Shown here: positions 1 through 9,113 of the stretch, one piece after another | Numbering within the stretch: position 1 is the first letter of the stretch | How the letters are laid out: every line of letters begins with the position of its first letter | Assembly (NCBI RefSeq): GCF_002149035.1 | Contig: NZ_NGFP01000058.1 | Span: forward strand, 913 to 38,108 | From: Streptosporangium minutum | Lineage (GTDB): Bacteria > Actinomycetota > Actinomycetes > Streptosporangiales > Streptosporangiaceae | Reading direction: 5' to 3' | DNA: 37,196 nucleotides | Program-made: the position numbers and the translations under genes | The notes under the pieces: generated by a model | What the model was told of the DNA's origin: nothing | The model's input: only the letters and a program-made list of their open reading frames with translations | Database searches by the model: none

Positions 1-65
1 GTCGCCTCCAGCGCCGCCGCCTGCTCAGGCGTCGGCAGGAGCTTGACCCGCACCACCAGCTTCAT
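1..65 (-). CDS. tnpB: IS200/IS605 TnpB, N-terminal fragment (runs off window)
   Basis: Only the first 21 codons are in the window; the rest lies to the left. The start MKLVVRVKLLPTPEQAAALEA is the usual opening of actinobacterial TnpB (OrfB) proteins: a basic beta strand, then the TPEQ motif. TnpB is an RNA-guided RuvC-like DNA endonuclease carried by IS200/IS605 elements. The ATG at 65 is preceded on its own strand by AT-richer sequence (TAGAGT about 10 nt upstream) that could be a promoter. It is divergent from tnpA, with start regions about 40-100 bp apart, as in many IS605-type elements. Whether tnpB is intact cannot be judged from this window. Confidence 0.75.
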   Translation of the reverse strand, partial: MKLVVRVKLLPTPEQAAALEA

Positions 66-161
66 ATCGAACACTCTAGCATTAGGTCCATGTCACCGAG
101 ATGGGAACCGAACCCCGACATAAGAAGAGGTTGAAGCGTTGTCTACGCGCTTCACGCGCAC

Positions 162-518
162 TTGGTCTTCACTCCAAAGTATCGGCGAGGTGTGTTCACC
201 GACGAGATTCTGCGTCGCTGCGCAGACATCATGATCGAGGTATGCGACAGTTTCGGGGCGGAGCTGGTCGAGTTCAACGGCGAGGAAGATCACGTGCACC
301 TGCTCGTGCACTACCCACCCAAAGTCGCCCTCTCGACGCTGGTGAACAGCCTCAAGGGCGTGTCTGCCCGGCTACTGCGCAAGGAGTATCCGGCACATAT
401 CCGTAAGTATCTGTGGGGCGGGCATTTCTGGTCGCCGTCGTACTTCGCCGCCTCCTGCGGCGGCGCACCCCTATCGATCATCAAGGAGTACATCGAAAAC
501 CAGAAGCGTCCGGGCTGA
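162..518 (+). CDS. tnpA: IS200/IS605 TnpA, Y1 HUH transposase, probably 5'-frameshifted
   Basis: Y1 transposase that cuts and rejoins single-stranded transposon ends. The HUH motif is visible as DHVHLLV near residues 45-51, and the catalytic tyrosine lies in IIKEYIENQ near the C-terminus. FTPKYRR and GGAPL are family hallmarks. The only start in this frame is TTG 162, which would drop the conserved first strand. The missing residues (VVYALHAHL) are encoded in frame just upstream from 138, but a TGA at 132-134 closes that frame and no start codon precedes them. A normal-looking N-terminus (MGTEPRHKKRLKR) begins at ATG 101 in another frame. The simplest reading is a one-base frameshift near 138-141 that inactivates the gene; a short TTG-started product is the alternative. 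Confidence 0.72.
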   Translation: MVFTPKYRRGVFTDEILRRCADIMIEVCDSFGAELVEFNGEEDHVHLLVHYPPKVALSTLVNSLKGVSARLLRKEYPAHIRKYLWGGHFWSPSYFAASCGGAPLSIIKEYIENQKRPG

Positions 519-585
519 GCCGCTCGACGGCCTACCGGTCACCACACCGCTCGGGCCTTGGCGACCCTCCCGCGCTGTCGTTTCC

Positions 586-607
586 TCCCGGGCGTGAACG
601 CCCGGGA
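586..607. repeat. IS200/IS605 end hairpin (subterminal palindrome)
   Basis: TCCCGGGCG - TGAA - CGCCCGGGA is a perfect 9-bp stem with a 4-nt loop, 67 bp after the tnpA stop. It is flanked by GTTTCC and TTCC, as in the end hairpins of actinobacterial IS200/IS605 elements, where TnpA recognises the hairpin in single-stranded DNA. It probably marks the end on the tnpA side, so the element boundary should lie within a few tens of bases to the right. The remaining sequence up to 691 shows nothing else clear. Confidence 0.6.
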
Positions 608-691
608 TTCCACGCCAGATCACGCTGAACGCGGCCCGTAGGGACCCGGCTATTGACGGGGAGCCGGACCACTGATGGAGTGATCCCCGAT

Positions 692-1360
692 ATGCGCCGT
701 TCAGGGAGTTCGCCGACGGGTCGGTGGCGCCGGTGGACACCGTTCGCCCTGGCCGTCGCGGGGCTGACGGCCGTCGCGCTCGCCGCCGACGGGATCCGGC
801 TCGACGGCGCGTTCGACCTCGACGTCCTCATCCCGGAGCCCCCCGCGCGCAGTCCCGTCCCGGTCCGGAGCGCCGGAGCCCTGCCCGTGGGCGAGGGCCC
901 GACGGGGCGGTTCGCCTTCTGGGCCGTGATCGTGGTCGGCGCCGTGCTCGCCGCGCCCGTGATCGTCATGCTGGTCAGGATGCTCATGCGCTCCGGCGAC
1001 CGGCCGCCCGCCGCCCGCCCGGCCCAGGAGAGGCCGCCGGCCGCCGCCGAGATGCGGGCCGCGCTCCGGGCGGGCCTGACCGACCTCGACGCCGGGGACG
1101 ACCCGCGCCGCGCCGTGATCGCCTGCTGGCTCCGGCTGGAACACGCCGCCGCCGGGGCCGGGACGCCGCGCACGGCCGCCGACACCCCCGGCGACCTGGT
1201 CACCCGGCTGCTCGCCGCGCACAGGGTGAGCGGCCCGGCGCTCGGCCGCCTCGCCGCCGCCTACCGCCAGGCGCGCTACGCCCCCCACGAGGTGGCCGAA
1301 TCGCTGCGCGGCACGGCACGGCGGGCGCTGGCCGAGGTGGACGCGGAGCTGTCGTCTTGA
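692..1360 (+). CDS. DUF4129 domain membrane protein
   Basis: First gene of a five-gene coupled operon. The product has two hydrophobic segments, one near the N-terminus (FALAVAGLTAVALAA) and one around residues 85-105 (FWAVIVVGAVLAAPVIVMLV). A soluble C-terminal region follows with the DUF4129 pattern: RRAVIACWLRLE, then DTPGDLVTRLL and AAYRQARYAPHEV. DUF4129 proteins are commonly encoded beside MoxR and DUF58 genes, as here. Function is unknown; a link to envelope or polysaccharide assembly has been proposed for such clusters. The frame is open from TTG 653 and GTG 680, but ATG 692 gives the most natural membrane-protein start, with GGAG about 11 nt upstream. The stop overlaps the next start (TTGA). 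Confidence 0.8.
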   Translation: MRRSGSSPTGRWRRWTPFALAVAGLTAVALAADGIRLDGAFDLDVLIPEPPARSPVPVRSAGALPVGEGPTGRFAFWAVIVVGAVLAAPVIVMLVRMLMRSGDRPPAARPAQERPPAAAEMRAALRAGLTDLDAGDDPRRAVIACWLRLEHAAAGAGTPRTAADTPGDLVTRLLAAHRVSGPALGRLAAAYRQARYAPHEVAESLRGTARRALAEVDAELSS

Positions 1361-1755
1361 CGGCCCTCCTGTGGCACCTCGGGATCCTGGCCGCCGCCGC
1401 CGCGCTGGCCGTCGTGATCGTCCGCCGGATCCCGGTCATCCCGCCGAAGCCGCCCGGGCCGCCCCGCGCGGCCGCCGCCGCGGAGCCGGCGGACCGGGCG
1501 TTCGCCCAGGCCCGGTGGTGGGAGCATCGGCTCGCCTCCACCCGGGACGACCTGCCCAGGTTCCGCTCGCTCGTCCAGCGCCGCCTGGCCGAGCTGGCAC
1601 TGGAACGGCTCCGCCGGCGGCACGGCGCGATCGGCCCCGGCCGGGCCGCGGAGATCCTCGGCGTCGAACTGTACGAGCTGATCACCGTCCCCGTGACGGC
1701 GGTCCCGACCCGCGCCGAGCTGGCCCGCCTGATCGCGCGCATCGAGGAGATATAG
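1357..1755 (+). CDS. Small membrane-anchored protein of MoxR/DUF58 operon
   Basis: 132-residue protein starting at TTG 1357, which overlaps the previous stop by 4 nt. It has one N-terminal transmembrane helix (LWHLGILAAAAALAVVIV), a Pro-rich stretch (IPPKPPGPP), and a helical cytoplasmic tail with WWEHRLASTRDDLPRF and LAELALERLRRRHG. I cannot name a family from sequence alone. A protein of this size and layout often sits between DUF4129 and MoxR genes in actinomycetes, so it is probably a subunit or scaffold of the same system. It ends directly before the MoxR ATG, and its last codons hold the GAGGAG ribosome binding site of that gene. Confidence 0.7.
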   Translation: MTALLWHLGILAAAAALAVVIVRRIPVIPPKPPGPPRAAAAAEPADRAFAQARWWEHRLASTRDDLPRFRSLVQRRLAELALERLRRRHGAIGPGRAAEILGVELYELITVPVTAVPTRAELARLIARIEEI

Positions 1756-2729
<974 letters not shown>

Positions 2730-2733
<4 letters not shown>

Positions 2734-3980
2734 TGTGGACCTCCACCGCGGCGCTGCGCCGTGCCGTCGTCCTCAGCGTCGGGCTGTGCCTGCTCGCGGT
2801 GACGCTGGGCCGGGTGGACCTGCTGGTCATGGCCGTGCCGTTCGTGCTGGGCACGGCTGTCAGCCTGCGCTCCCGGCCGGCCGGATCCCCCCGGGCCGCC
2901 CTCCGCCTCGCCGACGTCGCCGTCACCGAGGGGGGCGCCGTCAGCGCCTCGGTCACGGTGGACGCCGACCGCTCGACGCTGTGCGTGGTCAGCCCCGCCG
3001 TCTCGCCCGGCCTGCGCCAGGACGTCGGACATCACGTCGTGGAGCCGCCCGCCGAGGTGGTGCTCACCGGCACGGCCCGGCGCTGGGGCGTCCACCCGCT
3101 GGGGCCGGTGCGGGTCCGGGTGATCGCCTGTGACGGGCTGCTGGAGTTCCCCGAACTGGTGCTGCCCGCGGGGAACGTGCGGGCCCTGCCCGTCGCCGAG
3201 CCGTTCGCCTCGCACGTCTCCGTGCCCCGGGCCGACGGGATGTCCGGGATCCACCGGTCCCGCCGGCTCGGGGAGGGCGGGGAGCTCGCCGGGGTACGGC
3301 CCTACCGGCCGGGCGACCGGCTGCGCCGCATCGACTGGCGGACCACCCTGCGCACCCGCGAGCCGTACGTCAACGCCACCCAGCCCGAACGCGACGCCGA
3401 GATCGTGCTGCTGCTGGACGTCCTGCACGAGGCGGGCGGCGACGAAGGCACGGCGAGCGTGTTGGACGTCACGGTCCGTGCCGCCGCCGCGATCGCCGAG
3501 CACTACACCCGCCAGGGCGACAGGGTCTCCCTGGCGGAGTTCGGGCCCCGGCTGCGGAGGCTGCGCCCCGGCACGGGCCGGCGGCACCATCTGGCCCAGC
3601 TCGCCTGGCTGGCCGAGATCAGAGCCATGCCCGAGGGCTGGGACGCGCTCGGCGACCGGCCGCCGATCACCGGACCGTCGGCCTCCAACGCCCTGGTCAT
3701 CATGCTCACCCCGCTCCTGGACCCGCGCAGCGCCACCGTGCTGGCCACCCTGGCCCGCGGCCGCCGTCCCCTGGTCGCGGTCGACACCCTGCCCACAGGC
3801 CTCCGCCGCCGGGCCGAGACCGAATGGTCGGACCTGGCGGAGCGGCTCTGGCGGCTGGAACGCGAGAACACCATCTGCCGCCTGCGCGAGGCCGGGGTCC
3901 CGGTCGAGGCGTGGCGCGGCTCGGGCAGCCTGGACGCCATCCTGCGGGACGCCGCCCGGATCGCCGCGGTGCCGCGGTGA
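2730..3980 (+). CDS. DUF58 (VWA-like) membrane protein, MoxR partner
   Basis: 416-residue protein. Two N-terminal hydrophobic segments (about residues 10-27 and 29-45) anchor it in the membrane. A beta-rich middle follows, then the DUF58 signature: GVRPYRPGD at about 189-196, RRIDWR at 199-204, and IVLLLDV, a VWA-like metal-site strand. DUF58 proteins are the usual partners of MoxR ATPases. ATG 2730 overlaps the MoxR stop by 4 nt; a second ATG follows at once at 2733. The 3' end overlaps the next gene (GTGA at 3977-3980). An open frame reaches far upstream into the MoxR gene, but that is only the GC-rich shadow frame. Confidence 0.9.
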
Positions 3981-4513
3981 CCACGCCGCACTCGCTGAGC
4001 TGGCGGATGCTGATGTGGGCTGTCGGAACGACGGCCCTGCTCGTGGCGATGCCGCCGGACTACCGCGCCGGGATCGTCATGCCGCTGCTGGCCGCCCTGA
4101 TCGGCCTGCTCGCCGCCGCCGAACCGGATAACGCCTGGGTGCTCTGCCTGGAGGTGGTGACCGTGGTGGCCTGGCTGCTGACCACCGTCGTGTACGGCCA
4201 TGCCCCTTCCTGGACCGTGGCGCTGGCCATCGGGTCGCTCCTCTACATCCACCACGGCATGGCCGCCGTCGCCGCTCACATACCGGTGCGGGCGCGCATT
4301 CCCGTGGCGCTGCAGGCCGGCTGGCTGGGCCGGGCGGGGGGCGTGCTCGCCATGTCCGTCGCCGTATGCCTGCCCGTCACCGTGCTGACCGGCGGCGCCT
4401 CCGCGGTCCCCCCGGCCCTGGCCGTCGTCCTCGGGGCCGGGGGAGCGCTCGGCGTCGCCTACGCCCTGACGCGGGGCGCGATCCCCGCCGGTGGCCGGTC
4501 CCGCAAGCCGTGA
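3977..4513 (+). CDS. Polytopic membrane protein of MoxR/DUF58 operon
   Basis: 178 residues from GTG 3977, overlapping the DUF58 stop. The sequence is almost entirely hydrophobic, with about five or six transmembrane helices (for example AGIVMPLLAALIGLLAA, WTVALAIGSLLYI and PPALAVVLGAGGALGVAYAL). It has no catalytic motif and I recognise no family. Its position at the end of the DUF4129-MoxR-DUF58 operon suggests a membrane component of that system. Translational coupling suggests it is expressed in proportion to the DUF58 protein. Confidence 0.78.
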   Translation: MTTPHSLSWRMLMWAVGTTALLVAMPPDYRAGIVMPLLAALIGLLAAAEPDNAWVLCLEVVTVVAWLLTTVVYGHAPSWTVALAIGSLLYIHHGMAAVAAHIPVRARIPVALQAGWLGRAGGVLAMSVAVCLPVTVLTGGASAVPPALAVVLGAGGALGVAYALTRGAIPAGGRSRKP

Positions 4514-4606
4514 CGCGGGGAGATCCCTGAGGGGACGACCCTGGCTTGTCCCTGACTTCGGCCCCCGGCCCTGCCGCCGGGCCGCACCGGCGCATAGCGT
4601 GGGGGC

Positions 4607-4777
4607 ATGGGACGAATTCTGCTGATCGTGGCGGCCGTGGTGCTCGCCTTCTTCCTGCTCGGCTCGCTCCTGGGCTTCGTCTTCGGACTGCTCAAGTGGG
4701 CTCTGATCATCGGCCTGGTCGCGGTGGTGGTCATGTTCGCGGCCAAGCTGTTCCGCTCCTCCCGCGTCCGGGACTGA
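4607..4777 (+). CDS. Small two-helix membrane peptide
   Basis: 56-residue ORF with a GGGGG ribosome binding site just before ATG 4607. It has two hydrophobic helices (LLIVAAVVLAFFLLGSLLG and ALIIGLVAVVVMFAA) and a basic tail (KLFRSSRVRD). Small hydrophobic proteins of this form are common in actinomycetes and have no known function. The upstream 93 bp hold a GC-rich inverted repeat (CCCGGCCC/GCCGCCGGG) and the -10-like CATAGCGT close to the start. It is therefore probably a separate transcript from the MoxR operon. It converges on the RING gene, with 4 bp between the stop codons. Confidence 0.7.
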   Translation: MGRILLIVAAVVLAFFLLGSLLGFVFGLLKWALIIGLVAVVVMFAAKLFRSSRVRD

Positions 4778-4781
4778 TCCC

Positions 4782-7361
4782 TCAGCCCGTGGGCTCCGGA
4801 GCCAGGAGACCGACCAGGTCGGCCGCGTCCAGCAGGTCCACCCGGTCGGTGTCCACGCTCCACGGATACAGCGCGTAGAGCTGGGAGCCCGCGGGCGGCT
4901 CCACATCCGCGTGGACGAGCACGGCGAGATCCGCGCCGTCCACCGGGCCCCGCCAGGGCCCGTCGTCCTCGCGCCGCAGCAGCCGGTCCGCGAAGCCGGG
5001 GACGTTTTCGCCGGCCCGGCGCGCGTAGCGGGAGACGGAGCCGTCGGGGCGGCGCGTCAGCACCTCCCCGGCCCGTGCGGCGGCGTGCCAGCACGCCACC
5101 TCCCACAGCGTGATCCGTTCGGCCAGCCCGTACGCGTCCTCCATCGCGGACCCGAGGAGGGCGAGCCGCCTGTGGTTGCCGGCCACGTTGTGCCCGTACC
5201 CGGCGGCGCTCTGCTGGAGGTCCACCCAGCGCATCGTGCGCGACCACAGGTCGGCCACCAGCGGGACGTGGATCCTGGCGGAGCCGGACAGATCGAACCG
5301 CTGCTCGACGGCCCGCGGGTCGAACAGGCCGGCAGGCCGGCCCATGAAGCCGGCGAAGCCGCGCACGAGCCTGTCGAAGGGCACGCCGTCGAAGCTGAAC
5401 ACGACCGGCACCGCGTAGCGCCCGCCCAGGATCAGCAGCTCGGTGACGTCGAGGTCCACGAACTCCGAGGCGCCCAGCGGCTCCGGGGCCGAGGTGATGT
5501 CGCCCGAGTGCACGGCGGCGGTCCGGCCCAGGCGCAGGTCCGTGTAGTCGCACAGGCCCACGAAGTTCCAGCGCTCGTCGTAGAGCGCCACCGACAGGTC
5601 GAGGTCCACGCGCTCGTCCCCGGGCTCGGCCCAGTGCAGGAACAGCCGGATCCGCTCGTCGCGGGGCAGCGGCTGCACGCTGCCTCGCGGCACCCGGACC
5701 AGGGCGGCGGAGTCCGAGCGCTCCGCCGTGGGGGCGATCAGGTCGGCCAGCTCCTCGTCCAGCAGCACCCGCCCGAGCGGGGGCAGCGCGGCGGCCCGGC
5801 GCAGCAGCTCGGCGGTCAGCGCCGCGCGGACCGGCTCGACCTCACCGGCGGGCAGCTCCGGCCGCTCGTCCGGCTGCGCCCAGGCGCGTGCGGTGTCGCC
5901 GCGCGGGAAGAACAGCCGCGTCCCGCCGGGCGGCGTCCGCAGCCTGCCGAGGGCGGCGATCAGCACTCCGGGCGCGACGTGCGGCGCGGCTGCGGCGGTG
6001 GCCTCGGCGGCGCCCTTCTCGCCGGTGCCCAGGACCTGGCCGAGCCGCCGGACCAGCTCGCCCGGCCGGGCGGCGAGCAGGGGCAGCACCGGCTCGCCCG
6101 CGCGCAGCGCGGCCTCGACCCGGCCGGCGAAGGTGTGCAGACGCAGCCGCGCGCCCTCCGCCCGCAGCACCTCGGGGTGCCCGGCCGCCCGCTCCAGCAT
6201 CGCCTTCCCGAGCTCGCCGGTCAGCGGGGTGCCGCGCAGCACCGCGAAGGCCAGCGCCACCGTGGGGTGGCGGCGGTGGAACTCGTGCGGATGCAGCACC
6301 TCGGCCATGCGCTTCCACGCCTCGGCGTGCCGGTGCAGGTCCTCCAGGACGGAGGGCAGGGCCAGGGCGTCCAGGCGGGCCAGCAGCGCCCGCCGTACCG
6401 GGCGGGGGAGCGAGGCGCGGCGCGCGGGCCGGGTGCGCAGGCCGGGATCGCCGCCCATGAGCGCGTACAGCAGGCGCAGCACGTCGGTGGCGGTGTCCAC
6501 GTGCCGGTCGAGCTGGTCCCGCACGGCCGCCGCGTCGAGCACGGGCAGCAGCGCGGCGAGCACGGCGGCGCGCGTCTCGCGGACCGGGATGTGCTCGGGC
6601 AGCCGCCCGGCGGCCTCCGGTCCGCCCGCGCGGACCAGCGCGACCACGTCGGCGCGGTCCTGCGGGGAGAGTGGGGTGCGGCGGTCGAGCAGGGTGTCCA
6701 GGATCGCCCCGGAGACCGCCGGGGGATCCTCGCAGAGGGAGAGCACGACGAGGCGGTGGCCGGGGAGCGGGGTGGCCGTGGCGGCCGTGGCGGCCGGGGC
6801 GTCGGAGGGGCGCAGGAACGGGTCGGCCGGGTCGATCCGGCGGTGGCAGATCGGGCAGCCCGCGAAGTCGGAGCCGTCCCAGCACCCGTGGCAGACCAGG
6901 TGCGCGCAGGGGGAGACCGCGTGCACGGTGCCGGCCTTCCCGCAGAGCACGCACGGCTGCTCGGGGTGCTGGAGCAGGACGGCGAACATCCGGCGGACGA
7001 AGAACTCCACCGTGTCGGCGGGCACGCTCTCGGGAAACCCGCGGAACATCGGCACGTGCTCCACGTGACCGCCCAGCTCGGCCAGTACGGCCTGCGCGAG
7101 CCGGCGCCCGGCCCGGGTCAGCTCGCCCGCGTCCAGCCGGCCCAGCGCGTCCCTGAGGCCGGGGGACAGCAGGAAGCCGTACTCCAGGAGCTGGGCCTCC
7201 AGCGCCTGGACGCCCTGCTGGAGCGTGGGGGAGGCGATCACGCGGGACTTCCGCCGCCGAGAGGACGGCCGCCGGGGCGGGACGGGGGTGTCCCCGGTGG
7301 CCAGCAGGCGGAGCGCCACGAGCCGGCGCCGGCGCAGCAGGATCTCGGCCAGCGGGTCCAT
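4782..7361 (-). CDS. RING-finger protein with TerD-like region (MXAN_6230/SCO0854 type)
   Basis: 859-residue protein with a perfect C3HC4 RING finger at residues 137-172: CVLC, 11 residues, CAH, LVC, HGC, 8 residues, CPIC. RING domains bind two zinc ions and in eukaryotes recruit E2 enzymes; bacterial examples are rare and their role is unknown. The middle is helical and Arg/Ala/Leu-rich. From about residue 560 the pattern RVDLDLSVALYDE ... AVHSGD ... VDLDVTELL looks like a TerD-type beta sandwich, the family linked to tellurite and stress responses. ATG 7361 has AGGAG six bases upstream; GTG 7364 is the alternative. It is divergent from the MATE gene. No ubiquitin or E2 gene is near. Confidence 0.82.
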   Translation of the reverse strand: MDPLAEILLRRRRLVALRLLATGDTPVPPRRPSSRRRKSRVIASPTLQQGVQALEAQLLEYGFLLSPGLRDALGRLDAGELTRAGRRLAQAVLAELGGHVEHVPMFRGFPESVPADTVEFFVRRMFAVLLQHPEQPCVLCGKAGTVHAVSPCAHLVCHGCWDGSDFAGCPICHRRIDPADPFLRPSDAPAATAATATPLPGHRLVVLSLCEDPPAVSGAILDTLLDRRTPLSPQDRADVVALVRAGGPEAAGRLPEHIPVRETRAAVLAALLPVLDAAAVRDQLDRHVDTATDVLRLLYALMGGDPGLRTRPARRASLPRPVRRALLARLDALALPSVLEDLHRHAEAWKRMAEVLHPHEFHRRHPTVALAFAVLRGTPLTGELGKAMLERAAGHPEVLRAEGARLRLHTFAGRVEAALRAGEPVLPLLAARPGELVRRLGQVLGTGEKGAAEATAAAAPHVAPGVLIAALGRLRTPPGGTRLFFPRGDTARAWAQPDERPELPAGEVEPVRAALTAELLRRAAALPPLGRVLLDEELADLIAPTAERSDSAALVRVPRGSVQPLPRDERIRLFLHWAEPGDERVDLDLSVALYDERWNFVGLCDYTDLRLGRTAAVHSGDITSAPEPLGASEFVDLDVTELLILGGRYAVPVVFSFDGVPFDRLVRGFAGFMGRPAGLFDPRAVEQRFDLSGSARIHVPLVADLWSRTMRWVDLQQSAAGYGHNVAGNHRRLALLGSAMEDAYGLAERITLWEVACWHAAARAGEVLTRRPDGSVSRYARRAGENVPGFADRLLRREDDGPWRGPVDGADLAVLVHADVEPPAGSQLYALYPWSVDTDRVDLLDAADLVGLLAPEPTG

Positions 7362-7429
7362 CACGGTCTCCTGCCCGTCTCGGGAACGCGAAGAGGGGCG
7401 GAGAGCGGACGCGCTAGGTGTCTTTAAAA

Positions 7430-7458
7430 ATAAGAGTGATAGAAGGAAGCACGTCCAA
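7430..7458 (-). promoter_or_regulatory. Candidate promoter of the RING gene
   Basis: Read on the minus strand, TTGGAC (7458-7453) and TCTTAT (7435-7430) are separated by 17 bp. They lie in an unusually AT-rich patch (TTTTTAAAGA) and would give a leader of about 60 nt before ATG 7361. This fits a vegetative-type promoter, judged only by consensus. Confidence 0.4.
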
Positions 7459-7632
7459 GAGCCGCCCCTCGGGGGAAACCGTAGCGGTGTGGCGGGTTTT
7501 TGTCGCTTCTGTATGTCTCTGGCGCGGTCCGGTCCGCCGGTGCCCGGGATGTCGTCGGTGACCGTGCCGGCTCCGGACAGCTGCCGCCCGGCCGGACTCA
7601 CGGCCATCCCGTTTCATGTCCGTAGTTCAAGG

Positions 7633-7651
7633 AAAGGTATGCCTATCCTAA
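7633..7651 (-). promoter_or_regulatory. DtxR/IdeR-type iron box upstream of MATE gene
   Basis: On the minus strand the 19-mer TTAGGATAGGCATACCTTT matches the DtxR/IdeR consensus TWAGGTWAGSCTWACCTWA at 16 of 19 positions. The plus-strand copy includes TATCCT (7644-7649), a TANNNT-type -10 element placed six bases before ATG 7656. A bound iron-loaded repressor would therefore cover the promoter. This points to derepression of the exporter when iron is scarce; the manganese regulators of the same family are an alternative. Confidence 0.6.
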
Positions 7652-7655
7652 AACT

Positions 7656-9017
7656 ATGGCCATGGCGCATGGGGGGAACAAGGTGTTCCAGGAGAGTCGA
7701 AAGCTCGCGGCACTCGCCCTTCCCCTGGCCCTCACCCAGCTGGCCCAGGTCGCGCTGACGACCACCGACACGGTGATGATGGGCCTGCTCGGCACCGAGG
7801 CGCTCGCTGCGGGCGGCCTGGCGATCGTGCTGTTCAACCAGCTCAGGACCATGGGGGTCGGCCTGGTGACGGGCCTGGGCAACCAGGTGGCGGCGGCGTC
7901 CGCGCGCGGCGGCGAGCGGTCGGAGCTCCGTGACCTGGTGCGGGCGGGCATGGCGCTGGCCACGCTCGCCGGTGTGGCGGGCGCCCTGCTCATGGTGGGC
8001 CTGGGGCACCTGCTCGCCTGGCTCGGCCAGGACCCCCGGGTGATCGAGCTGGCCCGGCCGATGCTGCTGGCCCTCGCGCCCGGCCTGGTGCCCTGCCTGT
8101 GGTTCCAGGTGATCCGCCAGTTCACCGTCGGCATGCGGCGGCCCAAGGCGCTGGTGTGGATCACTGTCGTGTCCATCGCCGTGAACGCCGGCCTGAACTG
8201 GGCGCTCATCCACCCGTTCGGCCTCGCCGGGGTGGGCCTGGCCACCGCGCTGGTCTACCTGCTGTCCTTCCTGGCGCTCTACGCGATCACCCGGCGCGAT
8301 CCCGTGCTCGCCCCGATGCTCGCGCTGGACGCCTGGCGGGTCCGTCCGGACCGCCTGCGCGGGCTGGCCCGCCTCGGCGTGCCGATCGCGGCGACCTACG
8401 GTTCCGAGGCGGGCTTCTTCTCGGTGGTCGCGCTGCTCATGGGCAGCTTCGGCGCCGCTGCGCTCGCCGCGCACACGGCGGTGAACCAGCTCGTCTACAT
8501 CGTCTTCCAGGTGAGCGTCGGCCTGTCCCACGCCGCCTCGATCAGCGTCAGCGGCGAGGCCGCGGTCGACGGGTACGGCTCCGCCGCGCGGGTCGGCCGG
8601 ACCGCGCTCGCCCACGGCGCCCTGGTCGCGACCGTGGTCGCCGCCGTCTACCTCTTCCTGCCCGACGCGGTGCTGCGTCCCTTCCTCGACGCCGATCCCG
8701 CCGCGCTCGCGGTGGCCGCGGACCTGCTCGTGGTCGCCGCCGTGCTGCAGTACTTCGACAGCGCCCAGAACATCGGTGTCGGTCTGCTCCGCGGTCTCGA
8801 CGACACCAGGTCCGGCTTCCGGATGACTTTGATCGGCTACTGGGCCGTCGGCCTGCCGGCCGCCTGGCTGCTCGGCCACGTCGCCGGAGCGGGGCCGGTC
8901 GGCGCCTGGGTGGGCCTGCTCGCCGGGCTGGCCGTCACCGCGTTCCTGCTGCTGGTCCGTTTCCGCCGGACCCTCGGCGAACGCGGCGGCGAGGCCGTGC
9001 GCGGCGCGGCCCGCTGA
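7656..9017 (+). CDS. MATE-family efflux transporter (DinF/NorM type)
   Basis: 453-residue transporter with twelve predicted helices and typical MATE features: LALPLALTQLAQVALTTTDTVMMG at the N-terminus, GLGNQVAAASARG in the first half, and repeats of that pattern in the second half (AAHTAVNQLVYI). MATE proteins export drugs or metabolites using a Na+ or proton gradient. ATG 7656 may be leaderless, since the -10-like TATCCT ends six bases before it. GTG 7683, behind GGGGGG with six-base spacing, is an alternative start and would still give a complete MATE protein. The iron box in its promoter suggests a role linked to iron supply, such as export of a siderophore or of a toxic compound made under iron limitation. 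The substrate cannot be read from sequence. Confidence 0.88.
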   Translation: MAMAHGGNKVFQESRKLAALALPLALTQLAQVALTTTDTVMMGLLGTEALAAGGLAIVLFNQLRTMGVGLVTGLGNQVAAASARGGERSELRDLVRAGMALATLAGVAGALLMVGLGHLLAWLGQDPRVIELARPMLLALAPGLVPCLWFQVIRQFTVGMRRPKALVWITVVSIAVNAGLNWALIHPFGLAGVGLATALVYLLSFLALYAITRRDPVLAPMLALDAWRVRPDRLRGLARLGVPIAATYGSEAGFFSVVALLMGSFGAAALAAHTAVNQLVYIVFQVSVGLSHAASISVSGEAAVDGYGSAARVGRTALAHGALVATVVAAVYLFLPDAVLRPFLDADPAALAVAADLLVVAAVLQYFDSAQNIGVGLLRGLDDTRSGFRMTLIGYWAVGLPAAWLLGHVAGAGPVGAWVGLLAGLAVTAFLLLVRFRRTLGERGGEAVRGAAR

Positions 9018-9077
9018 CCGCCCGCCCCTGCCGTGCCCTTCGCGGCCCGCTGACCGCCCGCCCGTGCCGTGCCCTTC
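9006..9077. repeat. 36-bp tandem duplication across the MATE stop codon
   Basis: Two copies of a 36-bp unit, 9006-9041 and 9042-9077, differ at one position (CCCCTG versus CCCGTG). The unit begins with the last MATE codons and stop (GCGGCCCGCTGA), so the second copy is a duplicated gene end lying outside the reading frame. A third partial copy (GCGGCC) follows. This looks like recent replication slippage. Confidence 0.85.
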
Positions 9078-9113
9078 GCGGCCGGCCGGTTCTGAGGCGC
9101 GTCCGGACGGGCA

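Noticed and set aside
4911..7427. 838-codon plus-strand open frame opposite the RING gene
   Set aside because: It is the antisense shadow of a GC-rich gene. The product is a Gly/Arg/Gln/His-rich mix without domains, while the minus strand encodes a clear RING finger.
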